A DNA stretch of 64,000 nucleotides. Origin: JAGNHN01 sp964590645. GTDB lineage: Bacteria; Bacteroidota; Bacteroidia; Bacteroidales; JAGNHN01. Of the stretch, positions 8,694-17,453 are shown piece after piece. The position numbers and the translations under genes were made by a program. Below the pieces are notes generated by a model, which did not search any database, was not told the origin of the DNA, and was given only the letters and a program-made list of their open reading frames with translations. The first letter of the stretch is position 1. Every line of letters begins with the position of its first letter. Location: assembly GCA_964590645.1 (NCBI GenBank), contig CAZPYJ010000005.1, positions 62,001-126,000 on the forward strand. The letters run 5' to 3'.

Positions 8694-8726
8694 ACCGAGA
8701 ATATCCTAATAATTGTTTACAGAAGG

Positions 8727-8752
8727 TGTCAATAATATTTGTCGTATTGACA
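8727..8752. promoter_or_regulatory. Candidate HigA operator (8-bp dyad)
   Basis: A perfect inverted repeat TGTCAATA (8727-8734) / TATTGACA (8745-8752) with a 10-bp spacer lies upstream of the higBA start. A second AT-rich inverted repeat (AATAATATTT 8731 / AAATATTATT 8759) overlaps it. Placement suits autorepression by the HTH antitoxin. Confidence 0.55.
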
Positions 8753-8832
8753 ATGAAAAAATATTATTTAAAATTTATTTCTGAAGAATATGAGGTTTTC
8801 GGTCGATAAGAATGGAGCTTCCAGCAGGACAA

Positions 8833-10098
8833 TCAGGGATTAGGAATATGTGACGCTCCCTTCAACCGCCTGTATGCTTCCGGAACAAGCACCCCAATCA
8901 CATATTCATACTTCTCTCTGACCAGTTTCAGAAAGGCTTCTGTGTCCTCACTTTCTTCAAATTCATTCCACGCTTCCTCTCCGATCAGCTGCTCGGTATG
9001 AACCCGGTGATTGTTCTTCCGCAAGCTTCTGTCCACCTGATTGAAAAAGCCATCCGCATTAAAGGCAATCAAGTGTTCCTGCAGTTGTTTACGGACCTTC
9101 TGATCCGGGTAGGGATTGATGACAAGGCCAAAATGAATCCGGTCTTGGGTGATCTCAAATTCCCAGGTCAGAAGCGTATGGTTTTGCGGATCATATTCCG
9201 GGGGGAATATACCTTCACGCTTCAACTCTCCCAGTTCATCCAAGAGGATTTGTGGGACAAAACTCTTATAGACGCGTGAGAAACGAAAGGGAGTGACGCG
9301 CTTGTCTTCCAAAATCCAGGTTTCAATATCATTTGGCACCTGACTGTAATGGCTTTTGTTTCCTTTGGAAAGCGCATATTTAAACACCAGATCGAAGCTT
9401 TCTTTATGCTCCTTGTAAACTTGCCTGGCAAGGGCCTCTATCTCTTTGTTCTCGTATAACATATTGTGCAGGGTTTTTTTATAGTCATTGATAATAAAGG
9501 ACGAATGTTGATCTATGCTTTCGGTTTGGATCGTCTCCAGGATTTGATAGATATGTTCGTAGTTGAGTTGTTCATACCAGTCTTCTTCTGTAATCCCCTG
9601 TGGGAAAAGCGAGAGGTAAACGTATATCCGGAACTTCCAATCCGGATAATGTACCTCAATATGATTCCGGTATTTTTCAAGTTGTCCACTGAGCTCCCTC
9701 GAACGGATTTTGTTTTCAATGACCAAAATGAAACTGGCCTTTTCAGAGACGACCAGGATATCAATATTGTTAAATTCCCGGCGTACCTCGGCGTCCTGGA
9801 GGTCCAGCTTTACAAAATCAAAAACGCTGAGGGTAGCCTCACCCAGCCCGAAGTCCTCATACTCATTTACCGAAAAATACTGCTTAATAAATTCCTTCAG
9901 GAATCGGTCTCCCAATCCGTGACCACCTTTTGGATTAAAGAGCCAGGCCAGCATATTTGAATGCCGCAGCTCTTTGTTTTCTATACCAAGAATGGAGAAA
10001 TAGGTTTCTTCTTTTGCCTGCAGTTCACTGAGGCGATGGAAAGATGGATCAAGAATCAACTTCTTTAATTGTTGCTTTGCATTCATAAGAAAAACCAT
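8833..10098 (-). CDS. PD-(D/E)XK nuclease superfamily protein
   Basis: A 421-residue protein resembling the PDDEXK_4 family. The N-terminal helix-rich part (RLSELQAKEETYFSILGIENKELRHSNMLAWLFNPKGGHGLG) is the family hallmark. The nuclease core follows with Asp113 in NNIDILV and Glu128-x-Lys130 in VIENKIRS. The C-terminal half (about 235-421) is not recognised. These proteins are commonly found in defence and mobile regions, but the role is unproven. It shares orientation with higBA yet is separated from it by 140 bp of AT-rich DNA. ATG 10098 and ATG 10086 (Met5) are both possible starts. Confidence 0.75.
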   Translation of the reverse strand: MVFLMNAKQQLKKLILDPSFHRLSELQAKEETYFSILGIENKELRHSNMLAWLFNPKGGHGLGDRFLKEFIKQYFSVNEYEDFGLGEATLSVFDFVKLDLQDAEVRREFNNIDILVVSEKASFILVIENKIRSRELSGQLEKYRNHIEVHYPDWKFRIYVYLSLFPQGITEEDWYEQLNYEHIYQILETIQTESIDQHSSFIINDYKKTLHNMLYENKEIEALARQVYKEHKESFDLVFKYALSKGNKSHYSQVPNDIETWILEDKRVTPFRFSRVYKSFVPQILLDELGELKREGIFPPEYDPQNHTLLTWEFEITQDRIHFGLVINPYPDQKVRKQLQEHLIAFNADGFFNQVDRSLRKNNHRVHTEQLIGEEAWNEFEESEDTEAFLKLVREKYEYVIGVLVPEAYRRLKGASHIPNP

Positions 10099-10196
10099 CC
10101 GGAGCCATAAAATTAGAAGCTTTTCCCGATACTTCTGACAATTCGTTCCGGGGATTATCCCGCCACGGAAAGGAATCGATTACTTCTCCCTCCCTA

Positions 10197-10228
10197 CCTT
10201 ATGACTTATTCCTTATGAATTATGACTT
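10197..10228. repeat. Repeat phrase CTTATGACTTATTCCTTATGAATTATGACTT
   Basis: Three degenerate CCTTATGACTT/CTTATGAATT units. A related phrase lies at about 1059-1080. The 10099-10701 stretch has no supported gene; it holds this and two other repeat families. Confidence 0.55.
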
Positions 10229-10375
10229 AAAAGGGCCACCCCTTCGGGTTATAATATTTCGAACTCGAACTTATTTTTTCTCCTGCAGATCAGCGCAGAT
10301 AAATCATATTATCAGGTTATTATATAAATTTTGCGACTTTGATCAACAGTTGAACAAGTAGGACACGATTTTTTT

Positions 10376-10414
10376 AACGCAAAGCCGCAAAGAATAACGC
10401 AAAGGCCGCAAAGG
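10376..10414. repeat. AACGCAAAGnCGCAAAG repeat phrase
   Basis: Two copies of AACGCAAAG followed by CCGCAAAG. The same word type appears at about 1023-1043 (ACCGCAATGAGCGCAAAG). Non-coding. Confidence 0.55.
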
Positions 10415-10519
10415 GGCTTTTCCCTGTCTGTCGGCAGGCAGGCTCATCCTTTACCCTGAGCACTCACCCGCTACCCGAGCGCTAGCCCTGAGCGTTTACC
10501 CTGAGCGTTTACCCTGAGC

Positions 10520-10628
10520 GAAGCCGAAGGGAAGCCGAAGGGAAGCCGACGGGAAGCCGACGGGAAGCCGAAGGGAAGCCGAAGGGCAGTCGAAGGGAAG
10601 CCGAAGGGCAGTCGAAGGGAAGTCGAGG
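10520..10628. repeat. 11-bp tandem repeat, about 10 copies (GAAGCCGAAGG)
   Basis: Nine 11-bp units run head to tail from 10520 to 10618, with variants GAAGCCGACGG and GCAGTCGAAGG; a shortened tenth ends at 10628. They are preceded by CCCTGAGCG words and followed by GCGCAGCCGAAGGG, the core of the 49-bp repeat near the gap. The open frame across it is an artefact of the repeat. Confidence 0.9.
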
Positions 10629-10701
10629 GTTGCGCAGCCGAAGGGTGCCGAAGGGTCAAACTCAAACTGCTCTGCCCTGGTGCTTGTGCTTGCGTGTCCT
10701 G

Positions 10702-11133
10702 TTAGTTGAAAATATGGAGCGTCAGTCCGTCGTAAGCCGTGCGGTAATGCTTGAGCGGCAGGGTGGCCGGGCCGTCAAAAGGACTGCCATCGTGCAGGAT
10801 AAAGCGCGACATACAACAGGAATCCACCGCCGTTGTACCGGATACTTCCACCTCCACCCGTGCACAGGCTTTGTCGGGGTCGTAAGGACAGGTGCGTTCA
10901 TAGGCTGCAAAATCATCCGCACCACGACGGTAGACGATGATGCCCCGGCTGGGTGAAGGAGCGGTCAGGTAAACCCAGCCACCTATGGAATTCAGTTCGA
11001 GGAATTCGGTGGAATTGGGTTTGATATAAATATCAATATACGCGTAAGGGATCTGCTTTTGCTCGTCCTTGTTGCAGGAAAGCATCCCCGTGCCCAGCAA
11101 CAGCATCCCTATGATAAAAAAGACATAACGCAT
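10702..11133 (-). CDS. Lipoprotein with degenerate Rieske-like domain
   Basis: A 143-residue protein from ATG 11133. This start gives a lipoprotein signal peptide with lipobox cysteine at 20 (LLLGTGMLSC). The body has the Rieske fold pattern: RTCPYDP (Cys82), DSCCMSRF (Cys106/107) and a closing DGSPFDGPATLPLKHY. The two histidine ligands of a [2Fe-2S] Rieske centre are absent (CPY instead of CxH, CCMS instead of CxxH), so it probably lacks a normal cluster. It is expected in the envelope, anchored to a membrane. A -7 box lies only 5 nt upstream of the ATG. The function is unknown. Confidence 0.7.
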   Translation of the reverse strand: MRYVFFIIGMLLLGTGMLSCNKDEQKQIPYAYIDIYIKPNSTEFLELNSIGGWVYLTAPSPSRGIIVYRRGADDFAAYERTCPYDPDKACARVEVEVSGTTAVDSCCMSRFILHDGSPFDGPATLPLKHYRTAYDGLTLHIFN

Positions 11134-11138
11134 AGGGG

Positions 11139-11146
11139 CAAAGGTA
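11139..11146 (-). promoter_or_regulatory. -7 box TACCTTTG, 5 nt from the start codon
   Basis: A perfect TAnnTTTG on the minus strand. Only CCCCT separates it from ATG 11133, so the transcript would be leaderless or nearly so. Confidence 0.5.
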
Positions 11147-11212
11147 AGAGGAAAAAGCATCTTTTCCGCCGGACATACGAAAAGCACCGGCGGGGCATTT
11201 ATGGATATATTG

Positions 11213-11220
11213 TATCTTCA
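11213..11220 (+). promoter_or_regulatory. Near-consensus -7 box TATCTTCA, 5 nt from the start codon
   Basis: One mismatch to TAnnTTTG (final G replaced by A, and T by C). TCCCG separates it from ATG 11226. Confidence 0.35.
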
Positions 11221-11225
11221 TCCCG

Positions 11226-11507
11226 ATGAAAAAGCACATCCTCATTCTTTTTCTGCTGGCAGGCTGCCTTTTAATGGCAAGTCCTTCCTGTCGCTCTACC
11301 TATGGGAGCAAGAAGCAAAGGCAAACGGAAAAGCTACAGGAAGAACGCAGAAAAGAAACCCTGCAACAGTATGAGCAGGCAGTAAAAAGGCATCAGAGCA
11401 TACAGACCAAGGAAACCCGGAAACGCCTGAAGCAAAATGAGAAAGAGGCGAAAAGAAAAGCCAAAGGCCGCAAACAATTTTTCCTTTTCCGCTGGTTTTC
11501 GAAATAA
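11226..11507 (+). CDS. Small basic lipoprotein-like protein
   Basis: A 93-residue protein. A signal peptide ends in a possible lipobox, LMASPSC (Cys22). The rest is highly charged and helical, rich in Lys/Arg/Glu/Gln (about 28-80), and ends KQFFLFRWFSK. No known domain is seen. It lies 6 bp upstream of the large sensor kinase gene and could be co-transcribed with it. It is likely a real gene because of the signal peptide, clean boundaries and promoter-like TATCTTCA upstream. Confidence 0.55.
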   Translation: MKKHILILFLLAGCLLMASPSCRSTYGSKKQRQTEKLQEERRKETLQQYEQAVKRHQSIQTKETRKRLKQNEKEAKRKAKGRKQFFLFRWFSK

Positions 11508-11513
11508 GCTATA

Positions 11514-14500
11514 ATGAGACCCCTATCCCTATCCCTATCCCTATCCCTATCCCTATCCCTATCCCTATCCCTCTTCCTGTCCCTCTTCCTGCCCCCCACA
11601 GGCAAGGCCCTGACACAGGATGTCCGATTTGAGCGTCTGGGCACCGAAAATTATCTGCTTAAGAAAGGTCTTTCACAGAACACGGTGCATTGTATCTTTC
11701 AGGATAGCCGGGGCTTTATGTGGTTTGGCACCTGGGACGGCCTGAATATGTACGACGGGTACAGCTTCAGCATATACAAACCTGATCTTTTCAACCGCAG
11801 CAAGGATATCAGTAATCAGACCATTACCTGGATTACGGAAGACAAAAAGGGAAGCTTATGGGTAGCCACGGAAAAGGGGCTCAATGCTTTTGATCCCGTC
11901 ACACGAACTTTTTGCCACTATCTTCATCAAAAGGCTGATCCGGCCAGCATCAGCAGCGACACCCTGAATTTTATCCTTATTGATAGCCGTGACCGGATTT
12001 GGGTGGCCTGCGAGAATGGGCTGAATCTGTTCGATCCGGAAAAGGAAAGTTTCCGAAGATTTCTTCCGGAAGAAGGCAATCCGGCCACCCTGGCCAATGG
12101 CATCGTCCGTGCGCTGATGGAAGACCGGAATGGGCATATCTGGTGTGGGACACGACAGGGGATCAGCATACTGGATCCGGAAACGGGAATTTTTCGCCAC
12201 TTAAACCGGGCCAAAACCGGACTTTTAAGCGATACTGTCAACAGCCTTATCTGCGACCATCGGGGCCGGGTTTGGATCGCCACCGATGCAGGCCTCCACC
12301 AGTATGATCCGGTAAACCGAGAATTACTCTCCTTCAGCGTGGCGGAAAACAATTCAAGCGGGCTTAGTCACCCCCAGGTAGAGGTGGTTCTGGAAGACCG
12401 CAACGGCATTATCTGGGCCGGAACTTACGGCGGGGGCCTGAACAGGCTTGATCCGAGCAGTGGTATCATCGAGCATTATCGTCACAATTCCCGGCAGTCG
12501 CAAAGCTTGAGCAACAATTATGTGATCTCCCTTTTTGAAGACCGGAGCGGCATCATCTGGGCCGGAACCAACTGGAAAGGGGTCAATAAAATTGCACCCT
12601 TTACCGCTCGCTTTGATCACGTGTTCGCCCGCACCGAAGGTGAAAATGCCTTGAACAATAATCTCGTCTGGTCTTTGTATGAAGACCCGGACAGGCGCCT
12701 TTGGATCGCTACGGATTACGGGATAAATATGCTCGACAGAAAGACCGGCCGCTTTTCCTACCTCCGTCATCAGCCGGGTAACCCACAATCCCTGATCAGC
12801 GATAAGGTAAGCTGTATCCACAGAGACAAAGATGCTTGCCTTTGGTTTGGTACTTTTGACGCTGGCTGTACCCGCTACGACCCTGTAGCAGAAAGCTTTC
12901 TGCATTTCAGCACCAACTCGCCCCCGCCACGGACATTGCCTGACGATGATGTCGGAAGCATACTGCAGGACCGAGATGGGATCATCTGGATCGGGACGGG
13001 ACGGGGACTCGTCCGCTATGATCCGGTGAGGGACAGCACTGCAGTCATCCTGGCGGGCAATGCACCCTATGGGGCCTTGTATGCCGACAATATTACTCAT
13101 CTGTATGAAGACAGTGAAGGCTATATCTGGATAGGGACATACCATTCTCTGGAGAAACTGGATCCCAAAACCCTCCGGGTACGTACCTATCTTCATAATG
13201 AAGACGACCAACAAAGCATCTCCGCTGAGGCCGTCTTCTGCATCTACGAAGACAGCAAAAAGCGTTTCTGGATAGGCACGATGGGCGGCGGACTGAACCT
13301 GATGGATCGCCGAACAGCGACCTTCCGTTTTTATGCGGAAAAGGACGGGCTGCCAAACAATGTAGTCTATGCTATTCTGGAGGATAAAGAAGGCAACCTC
13401 TGGATGAGTACCAATTACGGACTCAGCGTTTTTAATCCGGAAAGTGCCCTCTTCGTTAACTATGATGTGCGCGACGGACTGCAGAGCAATGAGTTCAACC
13501 TGGGCGCGGCGTTTAAAAACGAGGAAGGGGAAATGTTTTTTGGAGGGATGTATGGCTACAACAGCTTTTTCCCGGAAAACATCCGGCAGAATACGAACGT
13601 CCCCCATATTGCCGTGACCGCATTTGAAGTCTTTTCTGATCCGCTCCCGGGTTTGTTCAATAATGGAGACAGTGTCTGCCTGGAGTATGGCGACAATTTC
13701 TTCACCATTCATTTTTCAGCCCTGGATTATACCAATCCGGCCCGAAATCTTTATCGCTACAGATTGCTGAACTTCAATAAAGACTGGATACTGACGGATG
13801 CCCAGAAACGCTTTGCAGAATACACCCGTGTTCCTCCGGGCAATTATCTGTTTCAGGTCACCGGATCCAATAATGATGGCGTATGGAATGAAGAAGGCCT
13901 CACCCTTCACATCATTATTTCCCCACCCTGGTATGCAACCACCATAGCACGCATCGCAGGGGTTTTGCTTTTCATTGGAATGCTCTGGGGAGGGATTGCT
14001 CTTAGGATTCGACGCCTTAGGCGAGCCCACCTGTTGGAGAAAAAAATGCTGGCCATAGAAAATGAGATCATCGATATTCGCCAGAAAGCCCTGCGATTGC
14101 AGATGAATCCGCACTTCATCTTCAATTCCCTCAATTCCATCCAGAGCTTTATGCTGTCCAACCATACCGAGAAAGCCATTCATTACCTCTCCAAGTTTTC
14201 CCGTCTGATGCGCAGCATCCTGGTGAATTCAAATGAATCCTTCGTCCCGCTCAACTCAGAGCTCAGTGCCATCCGTCATTATATGGATATTGAAAAGCTG
14301 CGCTTCGACAATGCTTTTGATTATGAGATTATACTGGATGAGGAGGTAGATGACAGCTTTATCGAAATACCGCCGATGATCATCCAGCCCTATATTGAGA
14401 ATGCCATCATTCACGGGTTGGTGAAAAAAGCCAATCCGGGGATGATTTATATCCGGATTAAGATGGAAGAGCAGGCACTGTTCTGGGAAATTGAAGACGA

Positions 14501-14711
14501 TGGGATTGGGCATGAGGCCTCGCTGAAACTTCAGGAGCAATACGGGGTGCCGCGCCGAAGCCGGGGAATGACCATTACCGGTCAACGCTTACAGATGCTC
14601 AATAAGGCAGGGGAAAGCCTGTACGGGACAAAGATCACCGATCTGAAGGATGAAAGCGGTAAAGCTTGCGGCACCCTGATCAGCATCAGGATGCCTTTCC
14701 GGGAGAGTTAG
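11514..14711 (+). CDS. Propeller sensor / LytS-type histidine kinase
   Basis: 1065 residues. The signal peptide core is the dipeptide run LSLSLSLSLS, encoded by eight perfect CCCTAT hexamers. Two seven-bladed regulator propellers follow (about 45-700), each blade ending in DxxGxIWxGT-type motifs, then a Y_Y_Y domain (about 745-800) and a transmembrane helix (about 806-828). The cytoplasmic part is a His_kinase (LytS/YehU) domain with LQMNPHFIFNSLNSIQ (His867), followed by an HATPase domain with IQPYIENAIIHGL and DDGIGH. It should sense an extracytoplasmic ligand and signal to a LytTR-type regulator. None is adjacent and the protein lacks its own receiver, so the partner is elsewhere. It is convergent with the next gene, 4 bp away. 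Confidence 0.93.
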   Translation: MRPLSLSLSLSLSLSLSLSLFLSLFLPPTGKALTQDVRFERLGTENYLLKKGLSQNTVHCIFQDSRGFMWFGTWDGLNMYDGYSFSIYKPDLFNRSKDISNQTITWITEDKKGSLWVATEKGLNAFDPVTRTFCHYLHQKADPASISSDTLNFILIDSRDRIWVACENGLNLFDPEKESFRRFLPEEGNPATLANGIVRALMEDRNGHIWCGTRQGISILDPETGIFRHLNRAKTGLLSDTVNSLICDHRGRVWIATDAGLHQYDPVNRELLSFSVAENNSSGLSHPQVEVVLEDRNGIIWAGTYGGGLNRLDPSSGIIEHYRHNSRQSQSLSNNYVISLFEDRSGIIWAGTNWKGVNKIAPFTARFDHVFARTEGENALNNNLVWSLYEDPDRRLWIATDYGINMLDRKTGRFSYLRHQPGNPQSLISDKVSCIHRDKDACLWFGTFDAGCTRYDPVAESFLHFSTNSPPPRTLPDDDVGSILQDRDGIIWIGTGRGLVRYDPVRDSTAVILAGNAPYGALYADNITHLYEDSEGYIWIGTYHSLEKLDPKTLRVRTYLHNEDDQQSISAEAVFCIYEDSKKRFWIGTMGGGLNLMDRRTATFRFYAEKDGLPNNVVYAILEDKEGNLWMSTNYGLSVFNPESALFVNYDVRDGLQSNEFNLGAAFKNEEGEMFFGGMYGYNSFFPENIRQNTNVPHIAVTAFEVFSDPLPGLFNNGDSVCLEYGDNFFTIHFSALDYTNPARNLYRYRLLNFNKDWILTDAQKRFAEYTRVPPGNYLFQVTGSNNDGVWNEEGLTLHIIISPPWYATTIARIAGVLLFIGMLWGGIALRIRRLRRAHLLEKKMLAIENEIIDIRQKALRLQMNPHFIFNSLNSIQSFMLSNHTEKAIHYLSKFSRLMRSILVNSNESFVPLNSELSAIRHYMDIEKLRFDNAFDYEIILDEEVDDSFIEIPPMIIQPYIENAIIHGLVKKANPGMIYIRIKMEEQALFWEIEDDGIGHEASLKLQEQYGVPRRSRGMTITGQRLQMLNKAGESLYGTKITDLKDESGKACGTLISIRMPFRES
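11521..11568 (+). repeat. (CCCTAT)8 hexanucleotide repeat inside a signal peptide
   Basis: Eight perfect units, followed by CCCTCT and TCCTGT variants, encode Leu-Ser dipeptides of the hydrophobic core. Gain or loss of a unit keeps the frame and changes the signal peptide by two residues. Confidence 0.95.
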
Positions 14712-14715
14712 TATT

Positions 14716-15546
14716 TCAGGACAACATCATCACCATTTGATCGAACCACCGGTCGGGGAGAAATCTGCGGCTGCAGATGGACAGGCGGGCCATTTTCCCT
14801 GCAATATAGCGTGTCCGGGGTTTTTTGGAAAGGGCTGCCTGCACAATCACCCGGGCGATCAGGGCGGGTGCGCTGCCCCCTTTCGGGGTATACGATCGCT
14901 GCATCGCCTTTTCCATTTTAAGAGCCAGTGAGCGATAGGCAGTATTTGCCGAGCGCTCCATCATCGGCTTGAGCGATACCTCTCCGAATTCGGTATAAAT
15001 GATTCCGGGTTGAACGACAACCACGTCTATTCCAAAGGCCTTCACCTCCAGCCGAAGGGTATCTGACCAACCTTCCAGGGCGTGCTTGCTGGCGTAATAC
15101 CACGATCCCATAGGGGTGTACACTTTTCCCCCCATAGATGAAATATTGATGATTCTTCCTTTTCCCTTTTGGCGCATATAGGGAAGCACCAGCTGGGTGA
15201 GGTGCCCGAGGCCGAAGAAATTGACTTCAAACTGATAGCGGGCATCCTCCAGGTCCACATCTTCCATCGCGCCGTAAGTGCCGAAGCCGGCATTGTTGAC
15301 AAGGATGTCCACTCCGCCCTTTTCTCTGCCAATCTGCTCAACGGCAGCCTTTCTGGCCTCTTCCCGTGTGATGTCCATCTGAATGATGTGCGCCCCTATT
15401 GCAGCCAGGTCCTTCATCTTTTCTATCCGGCGGGCTGCAGCGTAAACGACTATCCCCTCTTTGAGCAATAGTTTTACCGTTTCAAGGCCTATGCCTGCCG
15501 AGGCTCCTGTAACCAGGGCCACCAATGGTCGCGTATTCTGATCCAT
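14716..15546 (-). CDS. Short-chain dehydrogenase/reductase (SDR)
   Basis: A 276-residue classical SDR. NAD(P)-binding TGASAGIG is at 13-20, with AAARR after the second beta strand suggesting NADP preference. NNAG is at about 85, and the catalytic Ser and YYASK (Tyr-x3-Lys) at about 140-160. PGIIYTEF follows. The substrate cannot be predicted. It lies 61 bp downstream of glmS on the same strand, so it may be the last gene of that transcript. Confidence 0.88.
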   Translation of the reverse strand: MDQNTRPLVALVTGASAGIGLETVKLLLKEGIVVYAAARRIEKMKDLAAIGAHIIQMDITREEARKAAVEQIGREKGGVDILVNNAGFGTYGAMEDVDLEDARYQFEVNFFGLGHLTQLVLPYMRQKGKGRIINISSMGGKVYTPMGSWYYASKHALEGWSDTLRLEVKAFGIDVVVVQPGIIYTEFGEVSLKPMMERSANTAYRSLALKMEKAMQRSYTPKGGSAPALIARVIVQAALSKKPRTRYIAGKMARLSICSRRFLPDRWFDQMVMMLS

Positions 15547-15607
15547 AATAAAAATGAGATTAAAAAAGCCTAACAGCTGAGGAGCAGGAAGGTTTTCCCT
15601 GATCGGA

Positions 15608-17446
15608 TCACTCTACCGTAACGCTCTTGGCAAGGTTGCGGGGCTGATCCACATTGCATCCGCGCATTACGGCAATATGATAAGAAAGAAGCTGCAGTGG
15701 AATGGTGGCCAGCAGGGGTACAAGCATTTCTTCGGTCTCAGGAATTTCGATCACATAATCGGCAATTTTTTCGACAGTGGTATCGCCCTGTGTGACAATG
15801 GCGATGATGATGCCTTTGCGGGCTTTCACTTCCTGAATATTTGAAAGGACTTTATCGTAGGTTCCCTTATTGGTTGCAATGACGACTACGGGCATATGTT
15901 CATCGATCAGGGCGATGGGGCCGTGCTTCATTTCGGCGGCCGGATAGCCTTCTGCGTGGATATAGGAAATCTCTTTCAGTTTGAGGGCTCCTTCCATTGC
16001 CACAGGCCAGTTGTAACCACGGCCCAGGTAGAGGAAGTTGCGGGCATTCTTGTAGATCTCTGCAATCTCAATGATATGGGTGTTTTGTTTCAGGGTTTCT
16101 TCCACCTTGGCCGGGATACGGTCGATGGCGTACATCAACGCGCGGAAGCGGGATTCGGAGAGGGTGCCTTTTTCCCAGCCTATCATCAGTGCCATCAGGG
16201 AGAGTACCGTCACCTGAGCGGTAAAGGCTTTGGTTGAGGCAACCCCGATCTCTGGTCCTGCGTGGGTGTATATACCAGCGTGGGTCATCCGTGCGATTGA
16301 GGAGCCTACCACATTGCAAATCCCCAGTATGGTGGCACCCCTTGATTTGGCCAGCTCCAGGGCTGCCAGGGTATCGGCTGTTTCTCCCGACTGGGAGATG
16401 GCCAACACGATATCGCTCTCATAGATGACCGGATTGCGATAGCGAAATTCGGAAGCATACTCTACCTCTACCGGGATGCGCGCCAGGTCTTCGAGCAGGT
16501 ATTCTCCCACCAGTCCGGCGTGCCAGGAGGTGCCACAACCGATAATGATCAGGCGCTCGGCCTGGATCAGCTTTTGTTTGTAGTCGATGATGCCTCCCAG
16601 AGAAACGATGCCCCTGTCCAGATTCAACCGCCCCCGCATACTATCCCGTATAGAACGGGGCTGTTCATAGATCTCCTTCAGCATAAAATGCTCAAAGCCG
16701 CTTTTCTCCAGCGCACTCAGGCTCATCTCCAGTTTCTGTACATAAGGGCGCTTCTCCTGGTCTGCCACCGTACGAATGCGGATGTCTTTTCCCCGCTCAA
16801 TAATGGCGATCTCTTCATCATCCAGGTAAATCACTTTCTTGGTATACTCCACAATGGGAGAAGCGTCTGAGGCCACAAAAAACTCGTCGCGTCCCAGGCC
16901 CACCACCAGCGGACTACCTTTGCGGGCGGCAATAAGCATATCGGGATGCTCGCTGCTGAGGATGACGATGGCATAAGCCCCCACTACCTGGCTCAGGGCT
17001 ATCTGAACAGCACTCACCAGATCCACCTCCTCTTTTGCCAGGATGTCTTCTATCAGGTGTACCAGGACTTCGGTATCCGTGTCGCTCATAAAAGCATAAC
17101 CCCGGTTCACCAGCTCTTCCTTCAGGTAGGCATAATTCTCGATGATGCCATTGTGGATGATAGCCAATTTATGGGAGGGAGAGAAGTGGGGGTGGGCGTT
17201 TACATCATTGGGTTCGCCGTGCGTGGCCCAGCGGGTATGCCCAATGCCTACCGTTCCCTGCAGGGGTTCGTTTTGCACCAGGTGCTCAAGATCAGTAACC
17301 TTACCCCGGGTTTTGAACAAATGGATATCCCCGTTCAATACGGCCAGTCCGGCACTGTCATAACCACGGTATTCCAGTCGGTATAAACCCTTGAGCAATA
17401 CTTCGGAGGCCTTACGCAGACCCATATAAGCGACAATTCCACACAT
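15608..17446 (-). CDS. glmS: Glutamine--fructose-6-phosphate aminotransferase (isomerizing)
   Basis: 612 residues, full length. It makes glucosamine-6-phosphate from fructose-6-phosphate and glutamine, the entry to peptidoglycan and LPS amino sugars. The N-terminal glutaminase domain starts with the nucleophile Cys2 (MCGIVAY), then EYRGYDSAG and GHTRWATHG. Two SIS domains follow (IGCGTSWHAG and SQSGETADT; GRGYNWPVAMEGALKLKE). The C-terminus DQPRNLAKSVTVE is the conserved sugar-binding tail. It is seven bp downstream of the DUF4270 gene. Confidence 0.98.
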   Translation of the reverse strand: MCGIVAYMGLRKASEVLLKGLYRLEYRGYDSAGLAVLNGDIHLFKTRGKVTDLEHLVQNEPLQGTVGIGHTRWATHGEPNDVNAHPHFSPSHKLAIIHNGIIENYAYLKEELVNRGYAFMSDTDTEVLVHLIEDILAKEEVDLVSAVQIALSQVVGAYAIVILSSEHPDMLIAARKGSPLVVGLGRDEFFVASDASPIVEYTKKVIYLDDEEIAIIERGKDIRIRTVADQEKRPYVQKLEMSLSALEKSGFEHFMLKEIYEQPRSIRDSMRGRLNLDRGIVSLGGIIDYKQKLIQAERLIIIGCGTSWHAGLVGEYLLEDLARIPVEVEYASEFRYRNPVIYESDIVLAISQSGETADTLAALELAKSRGATILGICNVVGSSIARMTHAGIYTHAGPEIGVASTKAFTAQVTVLSLMALMIGWEKGTLSESRFRALMYAIDRIPAKVEETLKQNTHIIEIAEIYKNARNFLYLGRGYNWPVAMEGALKLKEISYIHAEGYPAAEMKHGPIALIDEHMPVVVIATNKGTYDKVLSNIQEVKARKGIIIAIVTQGDTTVEKIADYVIEIPETEEMLVPLLATIPLQLLSYHIAVMRGCNVDQPRNLAKSVTVE

Positions 17447-17453
17447 AAGCGCA

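Noticed and set aside
10520..10628. CRISPR-like regular repeats
   Set aside because: 11-bp units directly abut with no spacers.
10471..10665. A 64-codon minus-strand frame rich in LRLPFGFPS repeats
   Set aside because: It is only the translation of the 11-bp tandem repeat.
11393..11644. Minus-strand frame with an RDRDRD run
   Set aside because: Translation of the reverse strand of the CCCTAT repeat; overlaps two better-supported genes.
12354..13712. A 452-codon open frame on the minus strand
   Set aside because: It lies wholly antisense to the propeller/kinase gene, whose protein has clear domains; the antisense protein has no recognisable features. High GC makes such shadows common here.
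15169..15471. Plus-strand frames opposite the SDR and glmS genes
   Set aside because: Shadows of well-supported genes on the other strand.
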